A program made the translations under genes and the position numbers. From Cladopsammia gracilis (Eukaryota; Cnidaria; Anthozoa; Scleractinia; Dendrophylliidae): DNA of 64,000 nt. Shown piece by piece: positions 1 through 13,200 of this stretch; the first letter of the stretch is position 1; each line of letters begins with the position of its first letter. Location of the stretch: assembly GCA_022457155.1 (NCBI GenBank), contig JAJGOT010000072.1, positions 1,064,501 to 1,128,500 on the forward strand, read 5' to 3'. Below the pieces are notes generated by a model, which was not told the origin of the DNA, made no database searches, and saw only the letters and a program-made list of their open reading frames with translations.

Positions 1-98
1 TTTACTCTTAGAACACTAATACAATAATTTTTAACAAAACTGGATCCTTATTGTTGGATTTTCACTGCTATAAAGATGTAATAAACACTTAATGACTG

Positions 99-212
99 GT
101 CCCTCGAGAAACAGCGAATTTTGTTTCCCAAGAATCTTGATGTTTCTCAAGACAAAGTGGAGGAAAACATCGAGATTTGAGGGAAACAAAATTCACTGTT
201 TCCCGAGGGATC
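99..212. repeat. Inverted repeat with GTTTCCC arms
   Basis: CCCTCGAGAAACAGCGAATTTTG on the left pairs with the right arm ending CAAAATTCACTGTTTCCCGAGGG, with a second inner pairing in the middle. The sequence just before it (1-90) is also found, diverged, at 52731-52810, so 1-212 is part of a dispersed repeat. Confidence 0.6.
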
Positions 213-359
213 AGTGATTTATATAGCAACACAAGACAGTTTGAAAAATGTGTTGAGCACTCAAGGTAAACATCAATCGTAACAAAATAATGCCACCTTT
301 TGTCAAGGTATGATCATGTGCGCTAGCAGGCAACAGTGCACTGTAACCCTTTGACTTAA

Positions 360-815
360 AGTGCCTATCACCCCTAGAAACTTAATTTCAGAATCAACTC
401 TATGTACATTGAACAATTGAATGGTAAAATATTTCTTGTTTTGAATGTCGCATTTGTGAATTATAGAGATTTGAATTTACAAAATGCTAATTAGATGACG
501 TCAACCCGGGAATCATTCATTATACAACTACTTGTTTTCGCCTCCAAGTAATATTTTTTACCAATCAATCGATTATCCACAGTTAAGTTTTAGTATTTAT
601 CAAATTAATTATCTTCAAGCTGTAAACTGGGCATTGTAAATTGGTGTAGAAATAATGGCAAATTCCCGGGTTGACATCATCTAATTAGCATTTTGTAAAT
701 TCAAATCTTTATAACTCACAAACGCGATGTTCAAAACCAGAAATATTTTACCATTCAACTATTCAATGTACATAGAGTTGATAATGAAAATAACTTTCTA
801 GGGGTGATAGGCACT
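360..815. mobile_element. Foldback element (MITE) with TTAA target duplication, copy 1
   Basis: The termini AGTGCCTATCACCCCTAGAAA and the reverse complement at 795-815 flank an element whose arms pair over about 170 bases. TTAA is present on both sides (356-359, 816-819). A second copy is at 35245-35702. TTAA is the target of piggyBac and Kolobok superfamilies; which one mobilised this is not visible. Confidence 0.75.
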
Positions 816-1187
816 TTAAAACATGTTGCCCACTTTCGCAAATGTTGCCCACTCATGAATGTTTATCAGGAAACAGTTTGTTTATTAGATGTCATGTGAC
901 CATGAATCAACCAATGAACAAGTGCATTGTATTGAGAAAATCTCCAGTTATGTAACAAAATAAATTATCAGCCATAAAAAGGTTATAATGTAAAGACACA
1001 CCAAATAATATAATAACCACATTGTGACCTGGTCATACAATTAGCGAGCTTGATAAAAATTGTTCACCTAACTTGATCACCTCAGCAGATGATTGGCCAT
1101 TTCTAGCAGTTCCTAAAAATAGTGATACAGTCTGTCTCACTATCATCTGTAATAAGAACTCTTACCAAATACTCTAATTTGTACAAA

Positions 1188-1193
1188 TTTATT
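1188..1193 (-). terminator. Candidate polyadenylation signal of GMPPA
   Basis: The minus strand reads AATAAA here, 38 bases downstream of the GMPPA stop codon. This is the first canonical hexamer after the stop. Other hexamers lie further out, so a longer 3' UTR cannot be excluded. Confidence 0.5.
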
Positions 1194-1231
1194 CTGCATC
1201 TACTTAGCATATTATTACCATTTACTAGGTG

Positions 1232-4200
1232 TTACAAGATGATTTCATTTTTGTAACTCTGGCTAAGATCTTTGTGCGGCAAAACAATTGAGTTTAGAAC
1301 TATGACCTCTCCTGGTATTGTTACATTGCGACCTGGAAATAAAACAAAATAAAATAGTTGATTCGTTAATACTACCTTATCTTAATTGTACAAATAAACG
1401 AGGCAAGGCAATTTTTCTTGCACTTTGCATTTCAATGCCAATGTGAGATGGTTGCAGGAAAGTAGACCTATCAATGAATCTCCTTCGCAAGTTGTAAGGT
1501 AGATTGCAGAAGGTAACATGAACTTTATTTTGCAACTTGTATCAAAATACTTTTTTCAGCATTGCATTGAACGCTGCAAGATAATTGCTGCCTTGTGAAA
1601 AAGTTTATTGAGTACTCTAAGGGGATCACAGCAATTTTTTAGGCATTAACTAGGCTTCATCCAGAAAATATGAAAAACTCTAAAATAACACCTGCTTACA
1701 ACACATTTTTAATCTTAAATTTAAATTGGATTCACAGTTATAGCAGACAAGTCAAACAAAAAGTCTCTGTGAACATAGCATAACAAATGAAAATACAGGG
1801 AAACTATCATCACACTTGACAACTTCTTATAAAATTATTATTCAGTGGAAGAAAGTCCACATGCTCAAAGTTGTCGCTTGTTTCCAGTTCTGGTGTGGGA
1901 GTAGGCCCTCGCTCGAGTGACTCCCTCACTCGTGCTATCATATGCACTTGCTCAAGCTCATGATTGCACTCCAGCCTAAGCTGAACTTGTGGGCAAGTCT
2001 ACAGGAAAGTTGAATCGCTCTTCACTTTCTGCAACAAATTTCTTCAAGTTACACAAACGGAATCACGTGTAACATGGCTCTTGCAACTTAATTTACCATA
2101 CTCTTGAAGTCAACCAATCACGGCCCAGCATGGATGTGACATTAAATATGACATTTTTCAACTTACACAATATTTGTTTGCGAGAAAAGTTGTATAGCAA
2201 TAACAACTTGCAACAATTTTGTTTTGAGAGACAAGAAGCATGAAAAAAAATCTTACATGTAACAGCACCATAATACAATCTCAGTTTTCATGAATGAAAG
2301 ATAGCTGGATTTACTTTCAGCAATTTTCTCACCTAGTATAGTGATTGATGGAGTTAACTTGCCATTGTTACCAAACAGTGATTCTCCATCTGGCTTAGCA
2401 AACTCCTCATTAGGGTTCGGGTCACAGCGACTGCCTTCCACTCGTGACCACACCCCTATGGAGCAATTCCATCCTATGATACTATACAAGATACAGCAGT
2501 GATCCTGAATGCACAGAGAGAATTATAGAAAAACATTATGATGTGAGAAAAGGTACAAAATAACATATTTTGAGAGACATCCATTCACCACAGACTTTAA
2601 AGGCCCACCTTCACCCAAAATGCTGTGCGCGCCGTGATCACTTTCTGTGCTGAATTTCGGGTAACATGAAATTCGCTCATGAATGCATGCAACCAATCAG
2701 ATTAAAAGTATGAACAATGGAGCATTTCAAAACAAAAACAAATGACCGCAACGTCTTTTGGGTGAAGGTGGGCCTATAACCCTTTCACTCCCAGAGTCAA
2801 TTATGGAGACATGTAGTGTAGTTCTCACTTTTGAGTCTGTTGACGAAATCCTATGGTGTGACCATTCAAATGAAACCTCTTCAGCAATACTTTTGCATGG
2901 TACCATTTGTTCTAACTTTTGAGTCTGTGGATGAAATCCTATGGTGTGACCATTCAAATGAAACCTCTTCAGCAGTACTTTTGCATGGTACCATTTGTTC
3001 TAACTTTTGAGTCTGTTGATGAAATCCTATGGGGTGACCATTCAAATGAAACCTCTTCAACAGTACTTTTGCATGGTACCAATTGTTTTTCAATATTTTA
3101 CAAAATGAAATTTGGCAACTTTCTGAAAAAAATTTGATTTTTGGCATGTCTCCATAATTGACTCTGTGAGTGAAAGGGTTAACAGACATCATGGTTGCCA
3201 ACAACTAATTATTAACACTAACTTTACAGAATACTGATTCAAACCATTTAACAAACAAATATTGATAGTTATTACCTTGAGTTCAGCTCCATCAAGTAAG
3301 ATTGTCTCCCTGACTCTGGCTCCAGCACCAATCACTACATTGCTGCCGACAGATACGTTGGGACCAAGCTGAATAGCAACACAACAACAATCAGTCAACA
3401 TCTGATATTTCCTTTTATTGCAACTGAAGGGGTGAGTGGAATAAAGCACTAAGTGAATTCTGATCAACTGCTAGATTCTCCGTACAGTCTATCTTGTATA
3501 TGCTCATATAACTTAATAGTAATAGGTATACAGCCAAGGAATGGAAGAACTGACTGACGGAATGAAAATTTGATTATTTGTCCCCAGCAAATTTAACTCG
3601 TTTCAACACTTTGCATGTTCACGAGAAATTGAGAAAATGAAAGTACTTCTCAAGAACTGTAAGTTTTTTTTTCAAATGGGACCTCACACTTACAAGTTTC
3701 AAAAAGAAAATAAAAAACTTACCACTGCTGTTGGGTGAACAACTGCGCTTGGATGAATGCATACATCACCTTAAAAAGTAACAAATATTTCATAATATTT
3801 TCGTTACAAAATCTGCAGCATGTATTGTCAAAATTTGTGTTTTTAAAAAACCCATGACACCATCATGGTATATTTTTATACATTTCCTATAAATATAGTA
3901 ATTATTTGTTTTACATTACCTATTATATGAGGTTGGTCCTTTCCATTTTGTGCCAGGAGATCGGGATGAGTCTTGTGATACAGAGAAAGGACATTTCTAT
4001 TTGCATAAATTGCAGACCTGTTAAAACAATTAATATTATTTTAGCAAAACAAACAAATCCCCAAGCAGGACAGGTCAAAGAGTAGAGGCCAGACTAAGTG
4101 CGATGGACTGGTCCTCCAGGTTGCGAGCTGGATGCAAGGCCAACAACCTGCCCTGTAAAAAGCCTGCTGTTGCAGAAACCAAAAGCATTGACAATGATAC

Positions 4201-7200
4201 AACCCAAACTAGGGGTGCTGCTGTTGGGTCAAAGCCTGTGAGAAGCCCAATTAGGCCGATAGGTCCCAAAGTGACCCCCAACCAATATACTAACATCGGA
4301 TGTTTGAATGTGAGGACTATGATGGACGACTGTAGAAAAGGCACGGAACAAAGTGGCAGCACAGAACAGGGTGGATTGGTCAGTCGGCATGAAAAGGAAA
4401 CAAACAAATCAGCCACCAGTTTGCTTCAACTAGACTTTCTCAATGTTACACTAAGATTTGGTTTTATTGACTGAGTTGATAAGACAAGGAATTGCGAATG
4501 ACCACTGTAAAGAGATTCAAAAAGTGACAGAGAGTGCTAGCTCTTCATCAGAACAAATAATTCATTTCATTCAACCCATATTGACTGTCCTCCCTGTGAT
4601 GATCAGGTCCTATATTCTTATGACCTGCAGTTTTGACCTTGGCTTAAAAGGTATAGAGTCAATCAGCAAATGATTATTACCCTGCACTCTTGATGCTGGT
4701 CCAGAAGGCACTTGTCTTGAATGCGTTCAGTGTTCCTGAATTTGCTAAATTGGCAAGAACATCCTCTCCCATCCGGATAGATTCAACATTACCAGCAAAT
4801 GGCTCCACACTGCAACAGTAAAGAGTTGCTTTAAAACCCACTGAATGTCATTTAGCCTATAGTCAATACCCTGGACAGGGGAAAGGGGGCTTCTATACAA
4901 AAATGATGGGGATGCTTGGCATATCTTTTGGGGGTCAAACTTTGTTGATTGGTACTGCTTAGGGTGCTAAAATCTAAAATAACCCCTATAAGAATTATCA
5001 CCCCAGTCATTTTTATATGGGAGCCCCCTCCCCCCCCCCCCCCCCCGAGCAATTGTTCAAAAGGCAGATAGGGCTATCAACTGGACAGTGATTTATCTGG
5101 TGGATAGTGCTATCCACCTTTTGAACAACCAGGGCCTCCACTATGCACTATGATAATCATGCACAATCACATCTAATACAGCTGTAAACATCGCATTATA
5201 CATGTAGTTAACTGTTTCATACCTCATTTTCTGATAATTCTTGTGAAGGACTTCTCCCATGAGTTTGAACAATGCAGCCGGTGAGAAAATGTAAATACCA
5301 CAGTTGATTACTTCACTTACAAATGTTTCTGGCTTTTCTACATAGTGCAACACCTGAATAAGAGAAGAAAAATGTAAAAACTACAGGAATATAGAACTCA
5401 CCACCGCTACAATGAAGTAATCCTGGCATTAAACCTACATGTACATGCATAGGCCTTTGAGCTGCAGCTGCCATGTCTACATGTACAATACAATTTTTAC
5501 AGGCCACTACCTATCTTGCAGCCTTTAATCCACTTTAGCTGTCACACTTACTGTAATTTTTAATAATACCCAGGGCCTAGCAGATAAGCGATGGAAACAA
5601 AACAGACAAGTTTTTGGTTGACAGCCGAGCTGCTGTAAATATTAACCAACAACAGTTGAACCTCTGTGTGCAACTACCTCTTGTAACCTTCCACCTCTCT
5701 TAAGTGACCACTTTTCCAAAAATTATTCCAAATTTTTTCCAGTCAAATTATTATAATCAAAACCTTTTGTAAACAATCCTGATCATTTTTAACCCATGAA
5801 TTAGTCTTTGCTAAGCATGTATTTCTTGGTGGTCAAGTGGTTTACCGCAATATTGTGTTACACACTGGCATTTCACATGCACAGGTTGGCTCTTAGGAGC
5901 CTTTGATTAATGCTTGTGATTAGAATTGTTCTGTCGTTTTTTACCTCTGGTAATCCAACCACTCCCCCATTTTCAATGTCATTACAGACGCACAGTAATG
6001 TTACAGAACAACTCCAAAAAAACAAGACTTTTGTTCCTTGCACCAAAACCCCTCTATGTGCAATGCAATAATTTGCACTGACAGGTGCTTTGTATATAGA
6101 AATTACTACAAGTTCATATGGCTCACATTTAAAAACCCCTGTGGTTTGACCTTTCGTAAGTGACCACCTCTCGTTTTCCTAAATGTTTTTGCTTTATTTT
6201 TTAGATCTCATCACAAAGACAAGACGACAAGAACTCAACATAGGTATAAAGTTTCCAGCACATGTGAAATTTGTACTGTACTGTGCAATTTTCAAAAAGT
6301 TTTAACTGATTCTAGCAAACACCTATTTTTTTGTTGTCGGTACCATGGAGTTCGATTAACCAAAAAATATAGATTGAATTCTGGAGATCAAATCAATTGT
6401 CGGTTGTATAATCATTATGTGGAAATTATGGCGCAGAAGCTCTCTTATAGCAGCAAAAAGGCCTTCTTGTCCTGTTTTAAGGCAAGGAAAAACCCACGTT
6501 ACCTACGTGCACAAGTCCTACGCATGTTTCCTTCCCAAGTTTTGTTTCCTCGGTGATTTTACTACGCATATTTCAATGCATCCTAGTCTGCTTCGGCTGA
6601 AAATGTTCCGTATTAATATAATTCATCTTAACAACAATTCTCCAGATTCAGGTTCCGGTTCCGGTTCCGATTCTGGATTCCAGATTCCGGATTCTATGTT
6701 TTCCAGACGCCCCCCTAGGACACAGTTGTTTTACATACATGAAGCATGTGAAAATATAATAATGTTCATTAAGTCTTCATAACGAAACTGATTTACTAAC
6801 CTTGTGTGTGTCAGGATCCTCTACCAAACAACCAAAGTTGTGAGCTTGTTTTCTGTTTGCCTATGGGTAAAGAATGGCAGATGAAGTTACTAGTCTGGTA
6901 ACATTTGCCATAATACCATGTTGCAGATACGTGTATTTATCATGACCCGTACAGTCCTGCGAACCTTTTCTTTGCAAAACCATTGATGAAAGTCCCGTAT
7001 GAGGGACAGCCTCGGGCGTTAAAATTTCAAGTAATTTTGTCTCCAATTTGGTCATATGATAAAATGCTTATTGACTAAGTTAGGTCGGGCCAGATGGGAA
7101 AATAGTTGGCTCTCAGTCATGGCGCACGGACCTTGCTGTGCTCGGTCCGTACGCCATGACCTCGAGCCAAATAATTCCCATCTGGCCCTCCCACTTAGTC

Positions 7201-10200
7201 AATAAGTACATAATATTGTAGTTTAAAAATAATGATCTCAGGTTAAAATGATTTCATACTGGTTTGATTTGATTTGTACTTTTCCTTGTCTTAGGATTAT
7301 GTCAATTAATCTGGACAAAAGAAAATCAAAACTAAACTAGTTTGAAATCATTTTGAACTAAGATTCAGTTTAAACTACAACATATATACCACCGCAATGA
7401 TAAATGTTAAATAGAACGACGTCTTGTCGACAAGAGAATATGTACCCTTGGGGCTGAGATTAAGATAACATTGTTGACATGATGAAATTTTTGGGTCAAT
7501 ATCTCCGGCAAAAAGCATGCTACCCTTCATTGTAGAAAATGATTCATTTTCCCTTTTCTTGGCATTAAAACATTTCCTCAACTTTGCTATAAAGACAGTT
7601 GCCAAGATCATACCATTTTATTCTTCCTTTGGCCACGACAAAGCCACTCTTTCATGAACAAATACTGTGTTCTGATTGGTTAATAGTCGGTAAATTTTAC
7701 CCTACCAAGCAAAGATTTTTAGTCTGTAATGTTCTTGACTAGTACACAATGTTTTCAATAAGTGTTATGTACTATATACATTCATGAGAGATTTGACTCC
7801 AGGGGCAGGAAGGGGACTCCCATATAAAAATGACAGGGGTGATCATTGGCCATTTTTGAAAAAAAAAACACCTAAAACAAGGTACCAGAATCTTGTTTTG
7901 TGGATGTGGTTCAATTCTAAAACAATACTAATTTCTAAAATAACACCATTATATTCTGCCAAATTTTGCTGCTCGATACACTAAAAGGTACAGTACAGCA
8001 ATAATTAACGGTAGTCATTTTAGAATTTCGTTCCCCATGTGGTACCAATCTACAAATTTTGCCCTTTAAAAGACACAACAATCACCCCAGTAATATTTAT
8101 ATGGGAATCCTCCAAGGATTGGACTGTTAACTAAAACGAAAAAAAAAACATTCTTGCCTCTGTTGCCAGAATAGAATGTTCACCAACATGTTGCTTGTGA
8201 AATTCGACAAATTCCTGCAGAGGGTAGTCGCCCATTATGTCAGCATTCAGAACGACAAATGCTTCTGGGCTACCCATAGAGATTTGATCTCTAAAGTGAT
8301 ACAGGCCGCCTGCAGTACCAAGTGGTTGAAATTCCTGTAAATATCTACATCAAAACGAAAGAAAAAATTAAAACCTAAAAATTTCGGAGGGAAAGGGTAT
8401 GATTTCAGACGAAAACTTGCCCTTATAACCATTTAAGCCTTGATAGTGCTATATTATGGCACATAATCACATAACTTGTTCAATATCTGGTCAATTTCAA
8501 TGAATTTTGGCCACCAAAATGGTCTTGGAAAGATATACCCATTGAGCACATAAAACAAATCCATCTGAAGTTTTATGTGATCCAAAATTTTTAGGCTTCC
8601 AACACATTTACAGCTCTTAAAAAAATATGAAAGATATAATATTATATCTTTCATATGTTTTTGAAGGGCTGTAAAAGCTATAATAGTGACAAATTATACC
8701 AAATTGTTATACCCCAAAAAGTATCATTGAGCTAAAACCAGACCCCAAAAAATGTCCAACAGTCCATAATGTAACCCCCAAAAGTCCAATTTCTCTCTGC
8801 ACAAAAAGGTTATAAATGCTTTTGACAAACTCCCAGAAAGTGCTCACAAAAATCTTTCATCCCCCAAAAATTCACCACAAAATTTCTAACCCCAAAACAA
8901 TGTCCTCAGATCGCAAATTTCAAACCCCACAAAAGGTCTTTGTACCTCCCAGTTACTAGTACCCCTCTGGGGTGCTGGGATCAAGGCATAATACATTGTA
9001 TGTCATACAATAAACACAAGCTTTGAGCATTTTTTCCATTCACATTACTTAAAATTGAGGAAAGAATGTCAATTTAGTGATTCTCCCAAATACGTCATGC
9101 TACAGAAACCAGCTTAAACCTTTGTCTCCCAAAGTCAATGATGGAGACATGTAGTGTAGTTCTAACTTTAAGTCCGTGGACAAAATCCTATGGTGTGACC
9201 ATTCAAATGAAACCTCTTTGGCAGTACTGTGTTGACTCGTTCTATGGAGATGTGTAGTGTAGTTCTAACTTTTGAGTCTGTGGACAAAATCCTATGGTGT
9301 GACCATTCAAATGAAACCTCTTCAGCAGTACCTTTGCATGGTACCATTTGTTCTAATTTTTGAGTCTGTGGATGAAATCCTATGGTGTGACCATTCAAAT
9401 GAAACCTCTTCAGCAGTACTTTTGCATGGTACCATTTGTTTTTCTATATTTTACAAAATGAAATTTCGGATTTTTCTTGAAGTTCTGGCTCTGGCACTCT
9501 TGGGGTTGTCAGACTCTCCTGATCAATTAATATTGTGTAGTTCCAGAAAAAATCCATACCTACCCCATGGAAGGTCAGTGGAAATTCCTAGGGGGAGGGG
9601 GGTCTTAAAAGCCAATGTTTTAGAAGCAAAGTATGAAGCTAAACTGGAATTTCCTGGGGGGACAGGGTGCGCAAAACAAAAAACCTTCCGTACGGGGGAG
9701 TATGGATATTTTCTGGAACTGCACATTTCAATAGATACATATGACATTAATAATTATCATACATAACAAAAATTATCAAGTTTTACTGAAATATTAAGTA
9801 ATTATGGTACCTGATAGGAATACTGAATTCTTGTTGGGCATTTGTAATAAACTTTGACAAGATTTCACTAGATTGGTAGAAACCAATCAAGATAATTTCT
9901 TTCAGGTCTGGAATCTGAAAACAAATCAAATGGCAGCAACAATCAGATATGGGATACATGTATCAATATTCACGATTGTGATTGGTCATCTACATGCCTA
10001 TTCTTGGTTTTCACACATGACGTCATAAAAATGAAAAAATCTAAAGAATACGTCCTACAAAGCTGTTTCTAACATGGTATGTGGATACAAGTGTTATAAT
10101 CTTTCACAAAAAGTTTCAGGTTTTAACGACGTTTTGCTTCCAATTTACAAAGGTTTTAAATGTGTCACGCAATGCGTCACGCTATTTCAGATAAGCCGCA

Positions 10201-13200
10201 AAAATAAACAAAATTGAATCAGCTGAAAGTTATTGTCTGCATTATAAGTGCTTATAAGCCGAGTTTATGGCGCTTATAGCAAATACAATATTTTTTGGAC
10301 GTGATTTTTGGTGTAATTAACACTTTGAATTTTTGGCCGCCATCTTTATGCCCCTGAGTGGGGCACAAAGATGGCCGCTCCATACATTTCTTACTAAAAA
10401 TATCTAATACTCATTCGCCTATAACTCTTGAACGAAATGCTTTGGCGCTTCAAAATTTGGCCAAGATGTGTAGTTTTAAACTCTCTACAATTCCATAAAC
10501 ATTTTGGATTCAAAATCTATTTTTTAATGCTTCTGAATTTTGATATGACATAAGTGAAAGCCAAGAATATGTATTTCTTGGGTAATTGGCGTGGTCATGT
10601 GGGTGTCCAATGACAGCTGTGCAATTAAACCTTTTTGTAATTGGATAGCTGTTATTGAACACCTACATTGCACCCGGGGGGGGGGGGTACTCTGCAAATT
10701 TATGGGTAGGGGTGTGCCGCTGGGACTCTGAGACCCTTAACCTATACTAGACCATTTTGGCTGCATTTTGCAACCCTATTCTAGACTAAAGACCGAAAAA
10801 CCCTACCCTATCCTAGACCTATTCCAGACTCGCTACTTTCCAGAAACTCGTTCACTATCACAGTTATTAGTTAACAGGGGTCAGTAAAAATGCAGTACTG
10901 ATTTTGAAATGCCATTTGCCAGTAAACCTTGTCTAGACTAAATATCATGTAACTGATCAGTTTTGCGGAAAATGATAACCTCTCAAGCATGTTAAGGCAT
11001 GGCTTGAATCCTTGTCCCTTACCCCCAGCAGCGAACCTTGCGGGTTGACCCGTTACAACCTCCCTTAGCGGGATGTGATAGGGAAACAAACATGGCGGCA
11101 TATAAATGCATCTTGTTGTGTTCTTAATCCTCGGTCGTTTTAGTTAGCTGGGCAATTTGCCGCCCCTCTAAAATTTTTTTTAAAGAGAAAGGTATTGGCC
11201 AGTTTTGTGGAGGATTTCATGTAAACTCGGCAGATAAGAAGCTGGATTTCCGATTCTTTGTGTGCAGCGCTGGCAAATCGACGCGGCCTGCTAGATGGCG
11301 ATCGAGATCACTTTTAATGTTGGATGCTTGTGAGGGAGCCCTATGAACGTAATAAAATTGTCATGGAAGGTAAGCGAACATGTTTATTGCTTCTTTTATA
11401 ACCTGAGCAGATAATTCACCGTTTAAAATATTTCTCGAATAATGAATATCCTTCGGCAACAAACGTTTTCGCATTTGAATTTTTATTGCAGAAAATGAAT
11501 AATAGTATTTCATGTTTCCTGCAAAAGAATACAAGTATAGCTTAAATTAAAGTATTTTCCTGTAAAAGTCTCGATTTCAGATGCCAAAAAACACAAAATA
11601 ATACGTTTTTCGTAGTGTAATTAAATAAGACGTCAAGATCTAAATTCTCCTTGGAATCTCCAAGAAATATTATACGCCCTCAAAGAAGAATTTAGCATTT
11701 TATCATCGCGAGCAATTTCTTTTCAGCAAATGCGTCCCAAAATTGCCCTTTCTGTCTTTCATATCAGAATAAACGCACTCTACGACTCAAAGGCTATCTA
11801 CTAATACATTTTTAGAAATATTCTTTGTTCTAAACAAGTGATTTGAATGCATTTGATATTTACATGTAATTATGGAAACTCACAGGGCACATGTATTAAA
11901 TAGAGAGATTTCACAAAACTTGATTCTTACATGCTACTAGTCCAACAAATAATTCTTATGACAATTTTGTACATTTTGTGCACAAATATTATTCAACATG
12001 ATGTATATTTGTGATAATATTCTTCCAGCTGATTCGTGCAAAGCTGTTTTAAATTACCGGTGGCATACACCATTTCATAAATGGCTGCCTTGCAGTTTTG
12101 AAAAGTTTAAGATGTCTGCAACTAAAGAAAGAATTGAATAACGAGAAACATTGTGTCAAAATGAGTCATGTTTTTTTAGTGTTGGGCTCATATTCTCATT
12201 TGACGAGAAGTTATAGGCAATAATTGAATTCTGGCTAAAACATCAGTGAAAGTGAGTCTAGTGAGGATAGGTTATGACTTCCCATACAAATGCCTTAAAT
12301 TGGAATGAGCCATAACTTGAACCACAAACACTGAAACTTCCCAAGATAACACTTGTAGTGCTTGGCAATGTGAAAACTTAAATTACTTTGAAAACATACC
12401 TGGTAACCAAACAAAAATTGTGGGCAGACATTTACATGTAAAAATATTGTGAATGTGACTGAGTTTTGTGAAATTCTCTCCAATAATGTCCAAAGCATTT
12501 AGTTGTATCTACAAAAGGTGAACTGTAATGTTCCATGACTCAAGGAGCTTCAAGGCTACTTTTTTCTTTTGAGTCAATTCTTTGAAGTGGCCATCACTAA
12601 TATAGTCACTATCATTTGGTATTCTGCCATGAGTTGCCAGAAAATTCTCATCCCACTGTTTTAGCTGGTTTTTGACAGATCTTAGTTCCCTTAAAACACA
12701 AGTTTGCATGTTGCTAAGAAGTGAGTCATACTTCTTTCTGTAAAAGTGTGCCTTGGGGTTTTTTGCAACTGTTTGCTTCAGTCGATCAATCTCGGAGACC
12801 TCTGGTGTTTTCCCTAAAATTAATTCTAAGGCCTTTGCAGTCTTTGACTGAACCTCCTTTCCTTTTTTTGGTGGTATTTCTATTTTTCTTGCTTTCCTAG
12901 GTGGCCCCGTTTGGCAGTCATTTTCAGAAATGACTGTTTGATGTATGCTTGAGTTATCTGCTATAATCACTTCTAGATCTCCTGGTGATTCAGCATCAGG
13001 CTGCTCAGCTGAATGCAAATCCATTGCAATAAGATTGTGTTCTTCTATTTCAAGCTCCGCCTGTTGATCTTCAAAAATGATCTCAGTTGTTTCGTCGCCA
13101 TTTTCTTTTCTTGTGTTTTCTTCCTGTTCAGGATACAGTGCATGCGCAGCTGCTGCATATTGCATCAGTGGGAGATTTTCTGGTTCAGTTTCATCCTGAA

